Below, piece after piece: positions 1-13,538 of a DNA stretch of 64,000 nucleotides. The stretch is taken from positions 1 through 64,000 of the forward strand of contig JAGGXR010000044.1 of assembly GCA_021162935.1 (NCBI GenBank), in the 5' to 3' direction. The stretch is from Deltaproteobacteria bacterium. Its GTDB lineage: Bacteria > Myxococcota_A > Polyangia > HGW-17 > SLPX01. The notes under the pieces were generated by a model, which was given only the letters and a program-made list of their open reading frames with translations, ran no database searches and was not told the DNA's origin. The stretch's first letter is position 1; every line of letters starts with the position of its first letter. The translations under genes and the position numbers were made by a program.

Positions 1-846
1 CATCCCAACCGCTCGGCCGACCCCCTTGCCGAGCATGCCCATGAGCCCCACGGAAAATCGAGGATCCGGGTGCAGGCTCACCGCCTCGAAAGCCGCCTGC
101 CGAACGGATGATGATGCATTGAGAAGCAAGGCGCCAATGCGGCTCGACGCGGCGGTGGTTGGTGCATCGACCCAAACCGATGCCGACACCAACCCCGACT
201 GGACGAGGCGAGCCAGGGCGGCCAGCGACTTTTTGGTTCCGATCCGAGCCAAGGCCCGCCCCAGGAGGTCCGGTTGGATACCGCGACGAATCGCATCCTC
301 GACGGCCCGAACCGCCTCATTGCCGAAAAGCGGCAGGGCGTTGGAGACGGCTCGACCATAGATGGGACGACGCGCAGCTTCGATCAGAGTGGGCAAAAAA
401 CGCCTCCCGCGAATCATCGCGAGCGCCTGAAGCGCCATGGACCGCATCGTTGAATTCGTCGCCAAACGCAACGTTCTCCACAGCAAAGGCTCTGCCCGAC
501 GGCAGCCAGCGATACCCAAAGCATACAGGTGCAATGGGGTCACGTGCCGCCCTTGCGCAGCCGTTCTCGTCACGAGCGCAACGAGCCTGGGACATGCGCC
601 CGAACCTCGCCTCGCAACGAGACGAACCAATACCCTGGTCCAACTCACAGGTCCATGATTGACTCCCACCTTGGGCGACACAGACGGCTCCCAAGCGCGG
701 TCCAAGACCATCGATTCGTCCGGCCCCAAAACTTTGGTGAGGATCCCCTGGGCACGACCGGCGGCAGACGCCGAAACGACCATACAGAACAGGGCCCACC
801 CTGCAACACATGTTTGCCGCCTCGTTGTCATCGATGACATCCTCAT
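1..846 (-). CDS. Exported HEAT-repeat-like protein (3' end outside window)
   Basis: I translated the minus strand by hand from the ATG at 846 and the frame stays open for 282 codons to the window edge, so the C-terminus is missing. Residues about 1-30 form a signal peptide: a basic start, a hydrophobic core (GWALFCMVVSASA) and a likely cleavage after A-x-A. The rest is a run of Ala/Leu/Arg-rich helices (for example LARIGTKKSLAALARLVQSG, then a stretch ending SVRQAAFEAV), the look of HEAT or armadillo-like repeats that score the fate of a set of units. An in-frame TAG lies about 80 bases upstream; ATG codons at 846 and 840 are both possible and the ribosome site is weak. It is divergent from the TerB-like gene. 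The function is unknown, and the HEAT assignment rests on appearance only. Confidence 0.65.
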   Translation of the reverse strand, partial: MRMSSMTTRRQTCVAGWALFCMVVSASAAGRAQGILTKVLGPDESMVLDRAWEPSVSPKVGVNHGPVSWTRVLVRLVARRGSGACPRLVALVTRTAAQGRHVTPLHLYALGIAGCRRAEPLLWRTLRLATNSTMRSMALQALAMIRGRRFLPTLIEAARRPIYGRAVSNALPLFGNEAVRAVEDAIRRGIQPDLLGRALARIGTKKSLAALARLVQSGLVSASVWVDAPTTAASSRIGALLLNASSSVRQAAFEAVSLHPDPRFSVGLMGMLGKGVGRAVGM

Positions 847-962
847 CCTGAAACGGGTCAACGGACCAGGCCGACCAAAAACCGCGAAAAGCCCTTGCGC
901 AAACCAAATCCAGCCGTGATAATAGACAATCTACAGGCACTTGCAAGAAGGTGGTGCGGCAC

Positions 963-1391
963 ATGAAGGGCTTCAAGCGAATGCAGTTCCGTCTGGCCTA
1001 CTCCATGGCGGCGGCGGACGGTACTCTGTCCACCAGCGAAGAGCAGATCCTCAAGGTTCTGGCTCAGGCCTATGAAATCGAATCCGAAGAAGTCGTCCAA
1101 CTCAAAAAGGAGGCATCGCAGATTGATTTGAAAGCCCTCAAGACGGTCGTGCCATACAAGAAAAATCGCATGGAATTGCTCGAAACCGCCTGCCTGATGG
1201 CCATGGCGGACGGCCAGGCGCAACCCGAAGAGTGGCGCATGAGCATCGATATCTGCACGGCGCTGGACCTGACCCGCAATGACGCCCAAACCTGCGTGCG
1301 AAGAGCCAGACGGCGCCTCATTTCTCTGGCCAAGCAGCATGGGCTCGTCCATGAACTGCGGCAGAATTTGAAGCGAAACGGAGTTTTGTAG
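963..1391 (+). CDS. TerB-like (tellurite resistance/DjlA-type helical domain) protein
   Basis: This 142-residue all-helical cytoplasmic protein has the TerB pattern. There are two similar acidic loops, [16 protein letters not shown] near the start and [13 protein letters not shown] in the middle; each has the A-D-G plus E-E arrangement that binds metal in TerB/DjlA domains. The family is linked to stress and envelope processes, but its biochemistry is poorly known. The ATG at 963 is preferred over GTG at 951 because an AAGGTGG ribosome site lies about 8 bases upstream of it. No signal peptide is visible. It lies 122 bases upstream of secA on the same strand, but two GC-rich hairpins separate them, so co-transcription is uncertain. 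The domain call is by motif recognition. Confidence 0.7.
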   Translation: MKGFKRMQFRLAYSMAAADGTLSTSEEQILKVLAQAYEIESEEVVQLKKEASQIDLKALKTVVPYKKNRMELLETACLMAMADGQAQPEEWRMSIDICTALDLTRNDAQTCVRRARRRLISLAKQHGLVHELRQNLKRNGVL

Positions 1392-1397
1392 ATCCAC

Positions 1398-1418
1398 GGG
1401 GGGAGGGAACGCCCCCCC
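1398..1418 (+). terminator. GC hairpin after the TerB-like gene
   Basis: Six G (1398-1403), an 8-base loop and seven C (1412-1418) form a strong stem directly after the TerB-like stop codon. No T-run follows, so it is either a weak terminator or an mRNA 3'-end stabiliser before secA. Confidence 0.4.
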
Positions 1419-1462
1419 TTGACAATCACCTCCTTTCAGACAAACCCTCAATCACCGTTGTC

Positions 1463-1484
1463 CAGGCCGCAGCGAAGCGGCCTG
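1463..1484 (+). promoter_or_regulatory. Perfect hairpin in the secA leader
   Basis: CAGGCCGC at 1463-1470 and its exact complement GCGGCCTG at 1477-1484 enclose the loop AGCGAA. The hairpin ends 29 bases before the secA start codon and about 17 bases before its AGGAG ribosome site. It could tune secA translation, or be the end of a terminator. No upstream secM-like reading frame with a recognisable arrest motif was seen. Confidence 0.4.
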
Positions 1485-1513
1485 AACGGAACCACGAGAC
1501 GCAGGAGACTGTC

Positions 1514-6175
<4,662 letters not shown>

Positions 6176-6184
6176 GCCTGCACC

Positions 6185-7822
6185 ATGGCCCTCGCCTCAG
6201 ACCCCTTGGACCGGCTCTCCTCCTGTCTCGCCAAGACACTGAAACACGCGCGCCGAAGAACGGAACCCTTGCCCGACGGGTACCGTCGGGCTGCCGTGCT
6301 CGTCCTCCTCGTGAAACGCAACGGCTCCTTCTTCGTACCGTTCATGGAGCGAACCGAGGCAGGCGGACCCCATTCGGGGCAGATTTCCTTTCCAGGAGGA
6401 TGCCGCGAACCCTCGGACGAAAACGAAGTGGAAACAGCGCTCCGGGAAGTGACCGAGGAATTCGGCATCGGCTCGAATCAAGTCGAGGTCCTGGGCCTCA
6501 TGAACGACGAACTCACCCCGACGGGCTACCTGGTGACCCCGGTGCTCGCAGCAGCTCGATCCCCCCTGAACATCATCCCCGATCCCGCTGAGGTCGAATC
6601 GGTCTTCTGGGTCCCCCTGTCCTTCTTCATGGATTCCGCAAACGAAATCGAACACCGCCCCGTCTCGTACGAGGGCAGGACGTTTCGTCTCTATGAGTAT
6701 CGGCCAGGCAAACACGTCATATGGGGCCTGACCGCCAGGATCCTGCATCGACTGATCGAGATTGTCGAAAGCTCCGGTTGTGCTGGCCCGCAGCCTGGCC
6801 CCGATGCACGAAACGCCGACGAGACGCAGGCACTCGAAGACACCAAACCGACAGGACCGGCAGAGGAACACCAACTAAGCGAACAAGGAGCATCGTACCA
6901 AGGTCACCAACGGAGTCGGACTGGTCCGTCACACGAACCCACCGGAGAGCCAACACATCGAGGAGAGGATCACATGGAGGAATTTGAACGCATCGAACAG
7001 GCGACACAAGCGATACGAGCCGCCTTGGGGCCGGACTTTCACCGTCCATCGGTAGGCATGATCCTGGGATCCGGCCTGGGCGCCTTCGCCGAACGTCTCG
7101 AAGGCACCAGAACCATCGACTACGCCGACATCCCTCACTTCGCCCAGTCGACCGTTCCCGGCCACGCGGGACGAATGGTCTTCGGCCGTCTGTCAGGCCT
7201 CGACGTGGTGGTGCTCCAGGGGCGCGTCCATTATTACGAAGGGCACGATCTGGAGTCGGTCGTTCGTCCCGTCCGGACGCTCGTCCGTCTGGGCGCCCAA
7301 CGCCTCATCATCACGAATGCAGCAGGATCCGCCCGACGAGAAATTACTCCCGGTGAACTCGTTCTCCTCTCGGACCACATCAACCTGCTGGGCCACAACC
7401 CTTTACGTGGCCCAAACGATGAACGTCTCGGTTCGAGGTTTCCGGACATGAGTCAGCCCTATGATCCCAAGCTCCGCGACCTCGCCCGACAGGCCGCGTC
7501 CGACCTTGGCTGGACGATCCGCGAAGGAGTCTACACCGCCATGATGGGGCCCTCGTACGAAACCCCGGCCGAAGTGGCGATGGTGGGCCGACTGGGTGGT
7601 GACCTGGTGGGCATGTCCACCGTCCCCGAAGTGATCGCCGCCAGGCACATGGGAGCCAAGGTTCTCGGTATCTCCTGCGTCACGAACATGGCGTCCGGCC
7701 TCAACGACCGGCCGCTCACCCATGAAGAGGTCAAAGAAACCGCCGACCGGGTCACGGAAAAATTTGTCGCCCTCCTCTCACGCACCATGGACCTCATGGC
7801 GTCTGATCCGAACCAGGGCTGA
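6185..7822 (+). CDS. NUDIX hydrolase - purine nucleoside phosphorylase fusion
   Basis: One uninterrupted frame of 545 codons encodes two enzymes. Residues about 1-200 are a CoA-pyrophosphatase-like NUDIX domain: the box runs GGCREPSDENEVETALREV followed by TEEFG, and SGQISFPGG precedes it as in the NudL/YeaB group. Residues about 265-545 are a trimeric-type purine nucleoside phosphorylase (ILGSGLG, VPGHAGRM, YYEGHD, TNAAG, GPSYETPAE, GMSTVPE, VTNMASG), which cleaves inosine and guanosine with phosphate. Between them lie about 60 hydrophilic residues without predicted structure. A second start with a strong ribosome site, GAGGAGAGG at 6960-6968, precedes ATG 6974 (residue 264), so PNP may also be made alone. 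The gene follows secA and precedes a small membrane protein by 10 bases. Domain calls are firm; whether the mature product is a fusion is open. Confidence 0.9.
   Translation: MALASDPLDRLSSCLAKTLKHARRRTEPLPDGYRRAAVLVLLVKRNGSFFVPFMERTEAGGPHSGQISFPGGCREPSDENEVETALREVTEEFGIGSNQVEVLGLMNDELTPTGYLVTPVLAAARSPLNIIPDPAEVESVFWVPLSFFMDSANEIEHRPVSYEGRTFRLYEYRPGKHVIWGLTARILHRLIEIVESSGCAGPQPGPDARNADETQALEDTKPTGPAEEHQLSEQGASYQGHQRSRTGPSHEPTGEPTHRGEDHMEEFERIEQATQAIRAALGPDFHRPSVGMILGSGLGAFAERLEGTRTIDYADIPHFAQSTVPGHAGRMVFGRLSGLDVVVLQGRVHYYEGHDLESVVRPVRTLVRLGAQRLIITNAAGSARREITPGELVLLSDHINLLGHNPLRGPNDERLGSRFPDMSQPYDPKLRDLARQAASDLGWTIREGVYTAMMGPSYETPAEVAMVGRLGGDLVGMSTVPEVIAARHMGAKVLGISCVTNMASGLNDRPLTHEEVKETADRVTEKFVALLSRTMDLMASDPNQG
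6960..6976 (+). promoter_or_regulatory. Internal ribosome binding site and start for the PNP half
   Basis: GAGGAGAGG (6960-6968) lies 5 bases before an in-frame ATG (6974-6976), exactly where purine nucleoside phosphorylase homology begins. It is better than the site at the start of the NUDIX half. It implies separate PNP synthesis or a recent fusion by loss of the NUDIX stop codon. Confidence 0.6.
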
Positions 7823-7832
7823 AGGGAACGTC

Positions 7833-8552
7833 ATGGTCCTTTCGGCCCTCGCAGCCGCCCTCTCCGCACAGGCACCCCACAGCGCTCCGCAGGCACTCGC
7901 CAATGCCTTCACCCGTCAGGCCACCCCAACCATCCTGCTGGCCCTGCTCATTTCCGCCGTCGCCCTGTACCTGCTGTGGCGATATGCAGAGGCGCCCCTC
8001 TTGTTCCTCTTCGCCAAACGAGTCAAAATGGGAGGCGATGCCAAGGCACCCCAACCACGAGGCCCCATGGCCGAACAACTCGAAGCCTCGGGCTTTTCCT
8101 ACCTGGGCATTCGGTGGGAGCGACTCTTCAAGCTCTGGGGGCGCACGGCAGCTGTCTATGTCCGTCACAACACGATCATCGCCGACCTGCCGTCCCCCAG
8201 TCGGTCCGAGGGTGCCTACCTGGCCACTTTCTGGCAGGACGACTCCTGCGCCCTGACCAAATTTGGATCCTCGCGCGAAGTGACCGAGCCGGACTACCAC
8301 AGCCGGGCGGCGGGCAGCCGTCGCGTGGCGTCCGTCCTCGACGAGCACATACGCACCGAAACCACCGTTTCCAAAGGACGCACCCCTGTTTCCGTCGAAA
8401 CCATGGACGAACGAATCCGGTTGGCAAGAGCCTGGTGGGAACGTCACGCCCGATCAGAGCTGTCCCTTGCAGCCGCCGTGGGGACCCTGTTCCTCCTGGC
8501 CGCCGCCTCGGCCTGGATCTATGGCTTGCTCGTTCTCTTCGGTTGGATCTGA
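7833..8552 (+). CDS. Small membrane protein of unknown function
   Basis: This 239-residue protein has one hydrophobic segment near residues 25-50 (TILLALLISAVALYLLW) and one at the C-terminus (about 210-238, AAAVGTLFLLAAASAWIYGL). A soluble region of about 150 residues lies between them. The central part (SGFSYLGIRWERLFKLW ... AAVYVRHNTIIADL) is a compact mixed alpha/beta stretch that I do not recognise. GAAGGGA precedes the ATG at 7833, and the gene starts 10 bases after the PNP stop, so it is probably co-transcribed with secA and the NUDIX-PNP gene. No catalytic motif is evident. Confidence 0.75.
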   Translation: MVLSALAAALSAQAPHSAPQALANAFTRQATPTILLALLISAVALYLLWRYAEAPLLFLFAKRVKMGGDAKAPQPRGPMAEQLEASGFSYLGIRWERLFKLWGRTAAVYVRHNTIIADLPSPSRSEGAYLATFWQDDSCALTKFGSSREVTEPDYHSRAAGSRRVASVLDEHIRTETTVSKGRTPVSVETMDERIRLARAWWERHARSELSLAAAVGTLFLLAAASAWIYGLLVLFGWI

Positions 8553-8698
8553 TTCGATGGACAGGAATTGAACCTCATCCTTCCATTGCTTGAAAACTGT
8601 CAGACAGGAGCCAGGACGGAAGAACGAGAGCATTGCCATACTCTTCTCAACTCGAAAACTCCTGCCAAAAAACAACGGTTGACTCCATGTCCCTGCTC

Positions 8699-9535
8699 TC
8701 AGCGACCCTGGCGACCAGGGATGCCGATAGCGCGTGCGACCCCGTGATAGGCGTGCAGAGACAGCCGCTTCATCCACCACAGGGGAGCCAGGCCGCCGCC
8801 GGCCACCACGAGCATCTCTTGGCCGGCCCTGGCAGCCTCCAGGATACGGACCGCCACGCGATCCGGGTCCTCTCCAAGCCGTTCCATGAGGCGGGTGACC
8901 CGCTCGGTCCAGTTCCCCGGAAGCTCCACATGGCCATGCCGCATGACCGGCGTTCGGACCGCCCCAGGACACACCAGGGTGACCTGGATCTTGCGCCGAT
9001 CGAGTTCCGCGGCAAGGGATTCGGTCAGGCCCACGACCGCGGCTTTCGAGGCACAGTAGGGAGCCATGTAGGGAATCCCCATCAAACCGGCGATGGAGGC
9101 GACGTTCACCACGTTCGCCCGGCCGTCCTGCTTCAGCATCCTGGGCAAGAAGGCGTGGATGCCGTGGATCACCCCCCAGACGTTGACGTCAAAGCTGTGC
9201 CGGAACAGGTCCAAAGAAATGCGGTCGGAGGGCCCTCCTTCCACAACGCCCGCATTGTTGATGAGGAGGTCCACGTGTCCGTGGCGTTCGTACACCTCGT
9301 CGGCCAAGGATAAAACCGCGGCCTCATCGGAACAATCCACCTCATGGGTCCAGACCTCTCCACCAATCGCACCGGCTTCGCTGGCGACCCGTCCGAGCCC
9401 CCCAGCGTCGATGTCCACCATGTGGACGAAAGCACCGCGCCGGGTCAAAGCCAGGGTCATGCTCCGACCCAGGCCGGAGGCAGCCCCAGTCACCACAGCA
9501 ACCTTATTCAGGTACCATTCATTCTTGCGCACCAT
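8699..9535 (-). CDS. Short-chain dehydrogenase/reductase
   Basis: This 278-residue classical SDR has the Rossmann nucleotide motif TGAASGLG near residue 16. It also has a D-I-D after beta-2, which favours NAD(H), then INNAG, a catalytic Ser in NVASIAG, and the YCASK Tyr-Lys pair. CPGAVRTP follows, as is typical after the active site. The substrate cannot be predicted; the C-terminal tail resembles SDRs acting on hydrophobic substrates. The ATG at 9535 is chosen because AGGAGG sits 5 bases upstream; an earlier ATG at 9568 lacks such a site. The gene is monocistronic and convergent with the preceding membrane gene. Confidence 0.92.
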   Translation of the reverse strand: MVRKNEWYLNKVAVVTGAASGLGRSMTLALTRRGAFVHMVDIDAGGLGRVASEAGAIGGEVWTHEVDCSDEAAVLSLADEVYERHGHVDLLINNAGVVEGGPSDRISLDLFRHSFDVNVWGVIHGIHAFLPRMLKQDGRANVVNVASIAGLMGIPYMAPYCASKAAVVGLTESLAAELDRRKIQVTLVCPGAVRTPVMRHGHVELPGNWTERVTRLMERLGEDPDRVAVRILEAARAGQEMLVVAGGGLAPLWWMKRLSLHAYHGVARAIGIPGRQGR

Positions 9536-9571
9536 CACACCTCCTGCTGGCCTGATGCGACCGAGCACTTC

Positions 9572-9601
9572 TGTATAGAAGGTCTACTGGGGGAAACGCA
9601 A
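9572..9601 (-). promoter_or_regulatory. Candidate sigma-70 promoter of the SDR gene
   Basis: On the minus strand TTGCGT (9596-9601) and TATACA (9572-9577) are separated by 18 bases, about 37 bases upstream of the chosen ATG. This is prediction by eye only. Confidence 0.45.
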
Positions 9602-9745
9602 GAACTGTCGGTTGCCGCCACCGATCATTTCGGACGTATGAATGCTGGAATCCATCCTGAAAATGATTGACTTCCAGTACCGGTCGGGCTGTGATGCCGC
9701 CATCGTTCGCTGTTTGGACGCGTACAGAAGCCTCGCAGAACAGGT

Positions 9746-11656
9746 TTGGCACGCCGCCAGGACGCTTCCAGGCCATTCGTGGCTGATGTGGCGCCTGTGG
9801 CATCTGCGGCAGGAAGGCGCCACACCTTGGTGTTCCGCGCGCAACGAGACGGGAGAAAACGAATACTCGTGGGTTGGCAGGACAAAGCAGAAAATCTAGC
9901 GGCCTGGTACTTCTCGGTCCGCGACACGAGGTGGTTCCGCTGGGCTGAACTGGCGTTGGTGATCCTGTCGGCTGGCACGTTCTTCTACTTCTATCAGTTC
10001 GCCTCGGACCATCTGTGCGGGACCGATCCTTACTACCACATCAAATTTGCCTATGTGACCCGCCATCAGGGCATCATCCACAACTTCCACTGGGCCCGCT
10101 TTTCCTGGTGGCACGAACACTTCTTCGACAAGGAGTTCATCTACCACCTCTATCTGTCCATGTTCACCTTCGGAGACCTGATCCAAGGAGCCAAGTGGGC
10201 GACAGTGGTCATGGGCACCGCCATCTTCACGGCCTACTTCCTGGTCCTCCGGGAAAACGGTGTTCGATACCGCTGGCTCTGGTGGTTGTTGCTGGGCTCC
10301 TCGGGAGGCTACCTCCTGTTCCGGGTCAATGTGACGAGGCCCCAAACCCTGTCCATCTTCCTGCTCATCGTCGGGCTCCACTTCTTGATCAACGAACGGC
10401 ACTGGATCGTGGGGCTTCTGTCCCTCGTCTATTCCCTGTCCTACACGGGCCATTATCAGTACGTTGGTCTTGCGTTCATCTTCCTCGTAGTGGTTCGACT
10501 CAAGGACCATCGGTGGTCGTGGAAGCCGGCGGTCTGGGCCTTGGTCGGCATGCTCCTCGGGTGGCTCATCCACCCGAACTTTCCGAACAACATCCAGGGA
10601 TTCTTCGTGCAGAACGTCCTGGTCATTTTCCATCAACTCCACAAAACCGTAGACCTGCACATGGGCGGCGAACTCAACTCGATGACGGCGCGCAGCCTGA
10701 TCAACGTGAACCCGGCGACGCTGATCCCGCTCTGGTTGGGCATCCTAGTCGCCATCGTGCGCCCCTTCGCCACGAACACCCGAACCCTATTCCTCTTCGT
10801 GGCCTCGACCATCTACCTCGTCCTGACCTTGAACACGAAACGATTCGCCGAATACTGGATCCCGGTGACCGGACTGTTCAACGCCTTCTATTATTCGAGC
10901 ATGCCCGAAAGCCTGACCTTGGGTTCCTGGTGGAAAAACAGGCGATGGGCTTTTTATGCCATGTCGGCCGTCCTGATCCTGGGCATCCCGTTCCTGGCGT
11001 ATCAGAGCCACAAAGACACCTATCGCCAGCTAGACCGATGCGGAGAATCCACCTACATGCCGTCGGCCCGGTGGCTCGCAAAGCATGTCCCATCGGGAGC
11101 CGGCGTGCTCACCTGCGACTGGGACGACGCCCCGTACCTGTTCTTCGAATCCACGGAGCACGACTACACCGTGTTCCTGGATCCCACGTTCATGTACTTC
11201 TGGAATCCGGACATGTGGCATCGTTGGGATCGACTGACCCACGGCAAGGATGCGCACCCCATCGACACCATCGTACACAGGTTCAAATCCCGCTTCGTGT
11301 ACTGCACGAGTGATTTCGGTGACTTCAAGAAGCAGTTGAGCCGCTACACGCAGGCACGACTCATCTATCCGGTGCCGAATCGAAGTCTGCTACCCCACGC
11401 CTGCGCTGTGAACCTGGACTGTCCGGACGCCACCATCTGCAACAACCCGAAGTGCCGTCCCGGAAAGCCTTGTCATAAACGAACCGGCCAGTGCGTTCCA
11501 GATCCCCACGTCTTCATGTACGAAATCTACGACCAGCCGGTCCCAACGCCGAGCAGCCTCAAGGGAAACGGGGTGATCCCCACAGAACACACACCCCGCG
11601 GACATGCGACGATCCAACCGCAGCACCTTGGCAAGATATCGAGGCCCACACCATGA
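9746..11656 (+). CDS. GT-C fold membrane glycosyltransferase, STT3-like
   Basis: This polytopic membrane protein has about ten or more hydrophobic segments between residues 65 and 425, then a periplasmic-type soluble domain. The first loop contains CGTDPYYHIKF, close to the D-P-x-x-H catalytic loop of STT3/AglB oligosaccharyltransferases and other GT-C enzymes that use lipid-linked sugars. The C-terminal domain is rich in Trp, Asp and Cys (CAVNLDCPDATICNNPKC). It probably glycosylates an exported polymer or protein, but donor and acceptor are unknown. The start is uncertain: 9746 is a TTG and the earliest possible. TTG or GTG near 9829-9832 (after AGGAAGG) or GTG 9869 would remove the basic leader. 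Its TGA overlaps the truD ATG (ATGA), so the two are translationally coupled. Confidence 0.75.
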   Translation: MARRQDASRPFVADVAPVASAAGRRHTLVFRAQRDGRKRILVGWQDKAENLAAWYFSVRDTRWFRWAELALVILSAGTFFYFYQFASDHLCGTDPYYHIKFAYVTRHQGIIHNFHWARFSWWHEHFFDKEFIYHLYLSMFTFGDLIQGAKWATVVMGTAIFTAYFLVLRENGVRYRWLWWLLLGSSGGYLLFRVNVTRPQTLSIFLLIVGLHFLINERHWIVGLLSLVYSLSYTGHYQYVGLAFIFLVVVRLKDHRWSWKPAVWALVGMLLGWLIHPNFPNNIQGFFVQNVLVIFHQLHKTVDLHMGGELNSMTARSLINVNPATLIPLWLGILVAIVRPFATNTRTLFLFVASTIYLVLTLNTKRFAEYWIPVTGLFNAFYYSSMPESLTLGSWWKNRRWAFYAMSAVLILGIPFLAYQSHKDTYRQLDRCGESTYMPSARWLAKHVPSGAGVLTCDWDDAPYLFFESTEHDYTVFLDPTFMYFWNPDMWHRWDRLTHGKDAHPIDTIVHRFKSRFVYCTSDFGDFKKQLSRYTQARLIYPVPNRSLLPHACAVNLDCPDATICNNPKCRPGKPCHKRTGQCVPDPHVFMYEIYDQPVPTPSSLKGNGVIPTEHTPRGHATIQPQHLGKISRPTP

Positions 11657-12738
11657 CCCATCGATGGTTCGAGCCCATCTATCATCTTGAACGGATTCCG
11701 GCCTGGACGGAGCACCTGCCTGGCACTGGAGGCCACATCGGCGGAGACATCGAAGCCTTTCAGGTGGAAGAGATTCCCGCATACCCAGCCGCCGGGCGTG
11801 GCGACCACTGTTTCGTGTTCGTGGAAAAACGCGCCATGAGCACACCGGGCGCCATCACGCGACTCGCTCAGGCTCTCGACGTCCCCAGGGGCGCCATCGG
11901 ATACGCGGGACTCAAAGACACTTGGGCGGTCACGCGCCAATACCTGTCCATCCGGGACGTGGAACCGAACAAGGCCATGCGGGTCAAAATCAAGGACCTC
12001 ACCGTCTTGTCTGCACGACGGCACGTAAACAAGCTCAAGATGGGCCACATGAAGGGAAACCGCTTCGCCATCGCCATCGAACCCGAGGCGGACGACGCCC
12101 TCGACCGGGCGCAGCGCATCCTGGACGACGTGACCCGGAGGGGCATAGCGAACCTGTACGGCCCGCAACGATTCGGCGTCAAGAACAGAAACGTCATCGA
12201 GGGCATCCGCATCCTCAAAGGCGAAGTCCAAATCAAGGATCGACGCAAGGCAAAGTTCCTGTTGTCCTCCGTTCAGTCCATGCTGTTCAACCAGTACATG
12301 GACGCGGCCATGACCAGTGGCTACCTCGATCAGATCCATCCAGGTGACATCTGTCGCGTGGGCCACCGCATTTTCGTGGCTGGAGAGGACGAATTGCCTA
12401 CCGACGCCGCGCCCACTGGGCCCCTGTTCGGGCCGAGGATGCCGCATCCCGGACTGGACACCCAGGCCCGAACATTCGAAGACGACGTGCTGACCCGATC
12501 GGAACTCGACCCGGACCTCTTCGGATCCATGGGCAGACTAACCAGAGGCGGCCGACGGGATGCCCTCGTGTATCCAACCGACGTCTCGTGCCACATGGAA
12601 GGTGCACGTCTCATCGTGCAGTTCACCCTCCCATCGGGAAGCTACGCCACCGTCCTGGTCCACGAAATTTTGAAGGTGCCCTTCAGCCGTATCAGACCCA
12701 GACCCAGGTCTGAAGAGGATGATCGCCCGCCACGTTGA
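11653..12738 (+). CDS. truD: tRNA pseudouridine(13) synthase TruD
   Basis: This 361-residue pseudouridine synthase of the TruD family modifies U13 in the D-arm of tRNA-Glu. The catalytic motif GYAGLKDTWAVTRQ carries the nucleophilic Asp. The downstream landmarks GNRFAIAI and NLYGPQRFGVKNRN, and the C-terminal FTLPSGSYATVLVHEI, are all typical. The length is close to the usual 340-360. The start codon overlaps the stop of the GT-C gene by 4 bases, so no separate ribosome site is needed. The pairing with a glycosyltransferase is probably only transcriptional convenience. Confidence 0.95.
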   Translation: MTHRWFEPIYHLERIPAWTEHLPGTGGHIGGDIEAFQVEEIPAYPAAGRGDHCFVFVEKRAMSTPGAITRLAQALDVPRGAIGYAGLKDTWAVTRQYLSIRDVEPNKAMRVKIKDLTVLSARRHVNKLKMGHMKGNRFAIAIEPEADDALDRAQRILDDVTRRGIANLYGPQRFGVKNRNVIEGIRILKGEVQIKDRRKAKFLLSSVQSMLFNQYMDAAMTSGYLDQIHPGDICRVGHRIFVAGEDELPTDAAPTGPLFGPRMPHPGLDTQARTFEDDVLTRSELDPDLFGSMGRLTRGGRRDALVYPTDVSCHMEGARLIVQFTLPSGSYATVLVHEILKVPFSRIRPRPRSEEDDRPPR

Positions 12739-12789
12739 CCCTGCGCCGAATCGACCCAATCCATCATATGAGCGTCGGTGACCATTCTC

Positions 12790-12817
12790 TTGCCCTGCTC
12801 ACAAACTTTGCTATGGT
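12790..12817 (+). promoter_or_regulatory. Candidate promoter of the phosphatase-like gene
   Basis: TTGCCC (12790-12795) and TATGGT (12812-12817) are spaced 16 bases apart, about 70 bases upstream of the start codon. The leader then contains the hairpin at 12848-12864. Confidence 0.45.
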
Positions 12818-12847
12818 CTCATGGCGTCTATCGTCCATGGATCGCAA

Positions 12848-12864
12848 CAGGGGCGCGGCCCCTG
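12848..12864 (+). promoter_or_regulatory. Perfect 7-bp hairpin in the leader
   Basis: CAGGGGC and GCCCCTG flank a GCG loop. The hairpin lies 23 bases before the ATG of the phosphatase-like gene and just upstream of its GGAG ribosome site. It may be an attenuation or mRNA-stability element. Confidence 0.35.
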
Positions 12865-12887
12865 CAACCACAACATCGGAGACCGTG

Positions 12888-13538
12888 ATGAAACGAATGA
12901 AACGTGCCTTTGTTCTTGCTGCTTTGTCCATGGCGTTGACAGCCGCGCCTGCCTTGGCAAAGACAGGAAAGTTCTTCCTGGTGGCCAAGGGCGGCAAGGG
13001 CCCCACCGCTTGGAGACTCTACCGTGGAAGTCGCATTCGCCATGCATCGGACCTTCGTTGGCTCAAGTCCAAAGGCGTCACCAGAGTGGTGGCCCTCGAA
13101 AATTGGAACCACAAGTCGCTCATGCGCGCCGCCAAGCGCCTCCACATGGAGTATTTGCCCAGGTTCATGTCCACCGGTCGCCCTCATGAACTGGGACGGC
13201 GACGATTCGGAGAAAACGTGACGGACGATCTCGTGGTGCCAGGCAAGAATACTTACGTATACTGCACCTACGGCGTGCATCGGACAGGCGGCGTCGTTGG
13301 CCGCTTTCGCGCAGAACACGGTTGGGGCTGCGACCAAATCCTGGCCGAAGCGAATCACTACGGATTCCACAAGAACAAGTACCGCAAGTACCACTTTCTC
13401 ATCGACTGGATCATGAGACGCTGCCGCCAGAATGGGAAGGCAGCCCAGACAAATGGGGCGTCTCGGTCATCTCGAACGGGCACGACCGGCAGCACCAACC
13501 ACGCACCGGCCGCTCCGGCCACACCATCGGGCAAGTGA
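12888..13538 (+). CDS. Exported protein-tyrosine/dual-specificity phosphatase-like protein
   Basis: A clear signal peptide (MKRMKRAFVLAALS then ALTAAPALA, cleavage near residue 24) is followed by a PTP-superfamily fold. The P-loop C-x5-R appears as CTYGVHRTG, with C126 and R132, and the preceding strand is NTYVY. Asp upstream at DDL could be the general acid. This arrangement resembles the small Siw14/DSP-like phosphatases, but the periplasmic location is unusual. Possible substrates are phosphoinositide-like or phosphorylated envelope molecules. The last 30 residues are Ser/Thr/Pro/Ala-rich and disordered. GGAG lies 6 bases before the ATG. Its stop overlaps the next gene's GTG (GTGA). Confidence 0.75.
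   Translation: MKRMKRAFVLAALSMALTAAPALAKTGKFFLVAKGGKGPTAWRLYRGSRIRHASDLRWLKSKGVTRVVALENWNHKSLMRAAKRLHMEYLPRFMSTGRPHELGRRRFGENVTDDLVVPGKNTYVYCTYGVHRTGGVVGRFRAEHGWGCDQILAEANHYGFHKNKYRKYHFLIDWIMRRCRQNGKAAQTNGASRSSRTGTTGSTNHAPAAPATPSGK

Noticed and set aside
317-976. 219-codon frame on the minus strand
   Set aside because: It runs in another frame over the HEAT-like gene, has no recognisable features, and is replaced by the frame from 846 with a signal peptide.
9642-9899. 85-codon frame before the STT3-like gene
   Set aside because: It overlaps the likely start of the GT-C gene in another frame, shows no signal or family, and its composition is non-coding-like.
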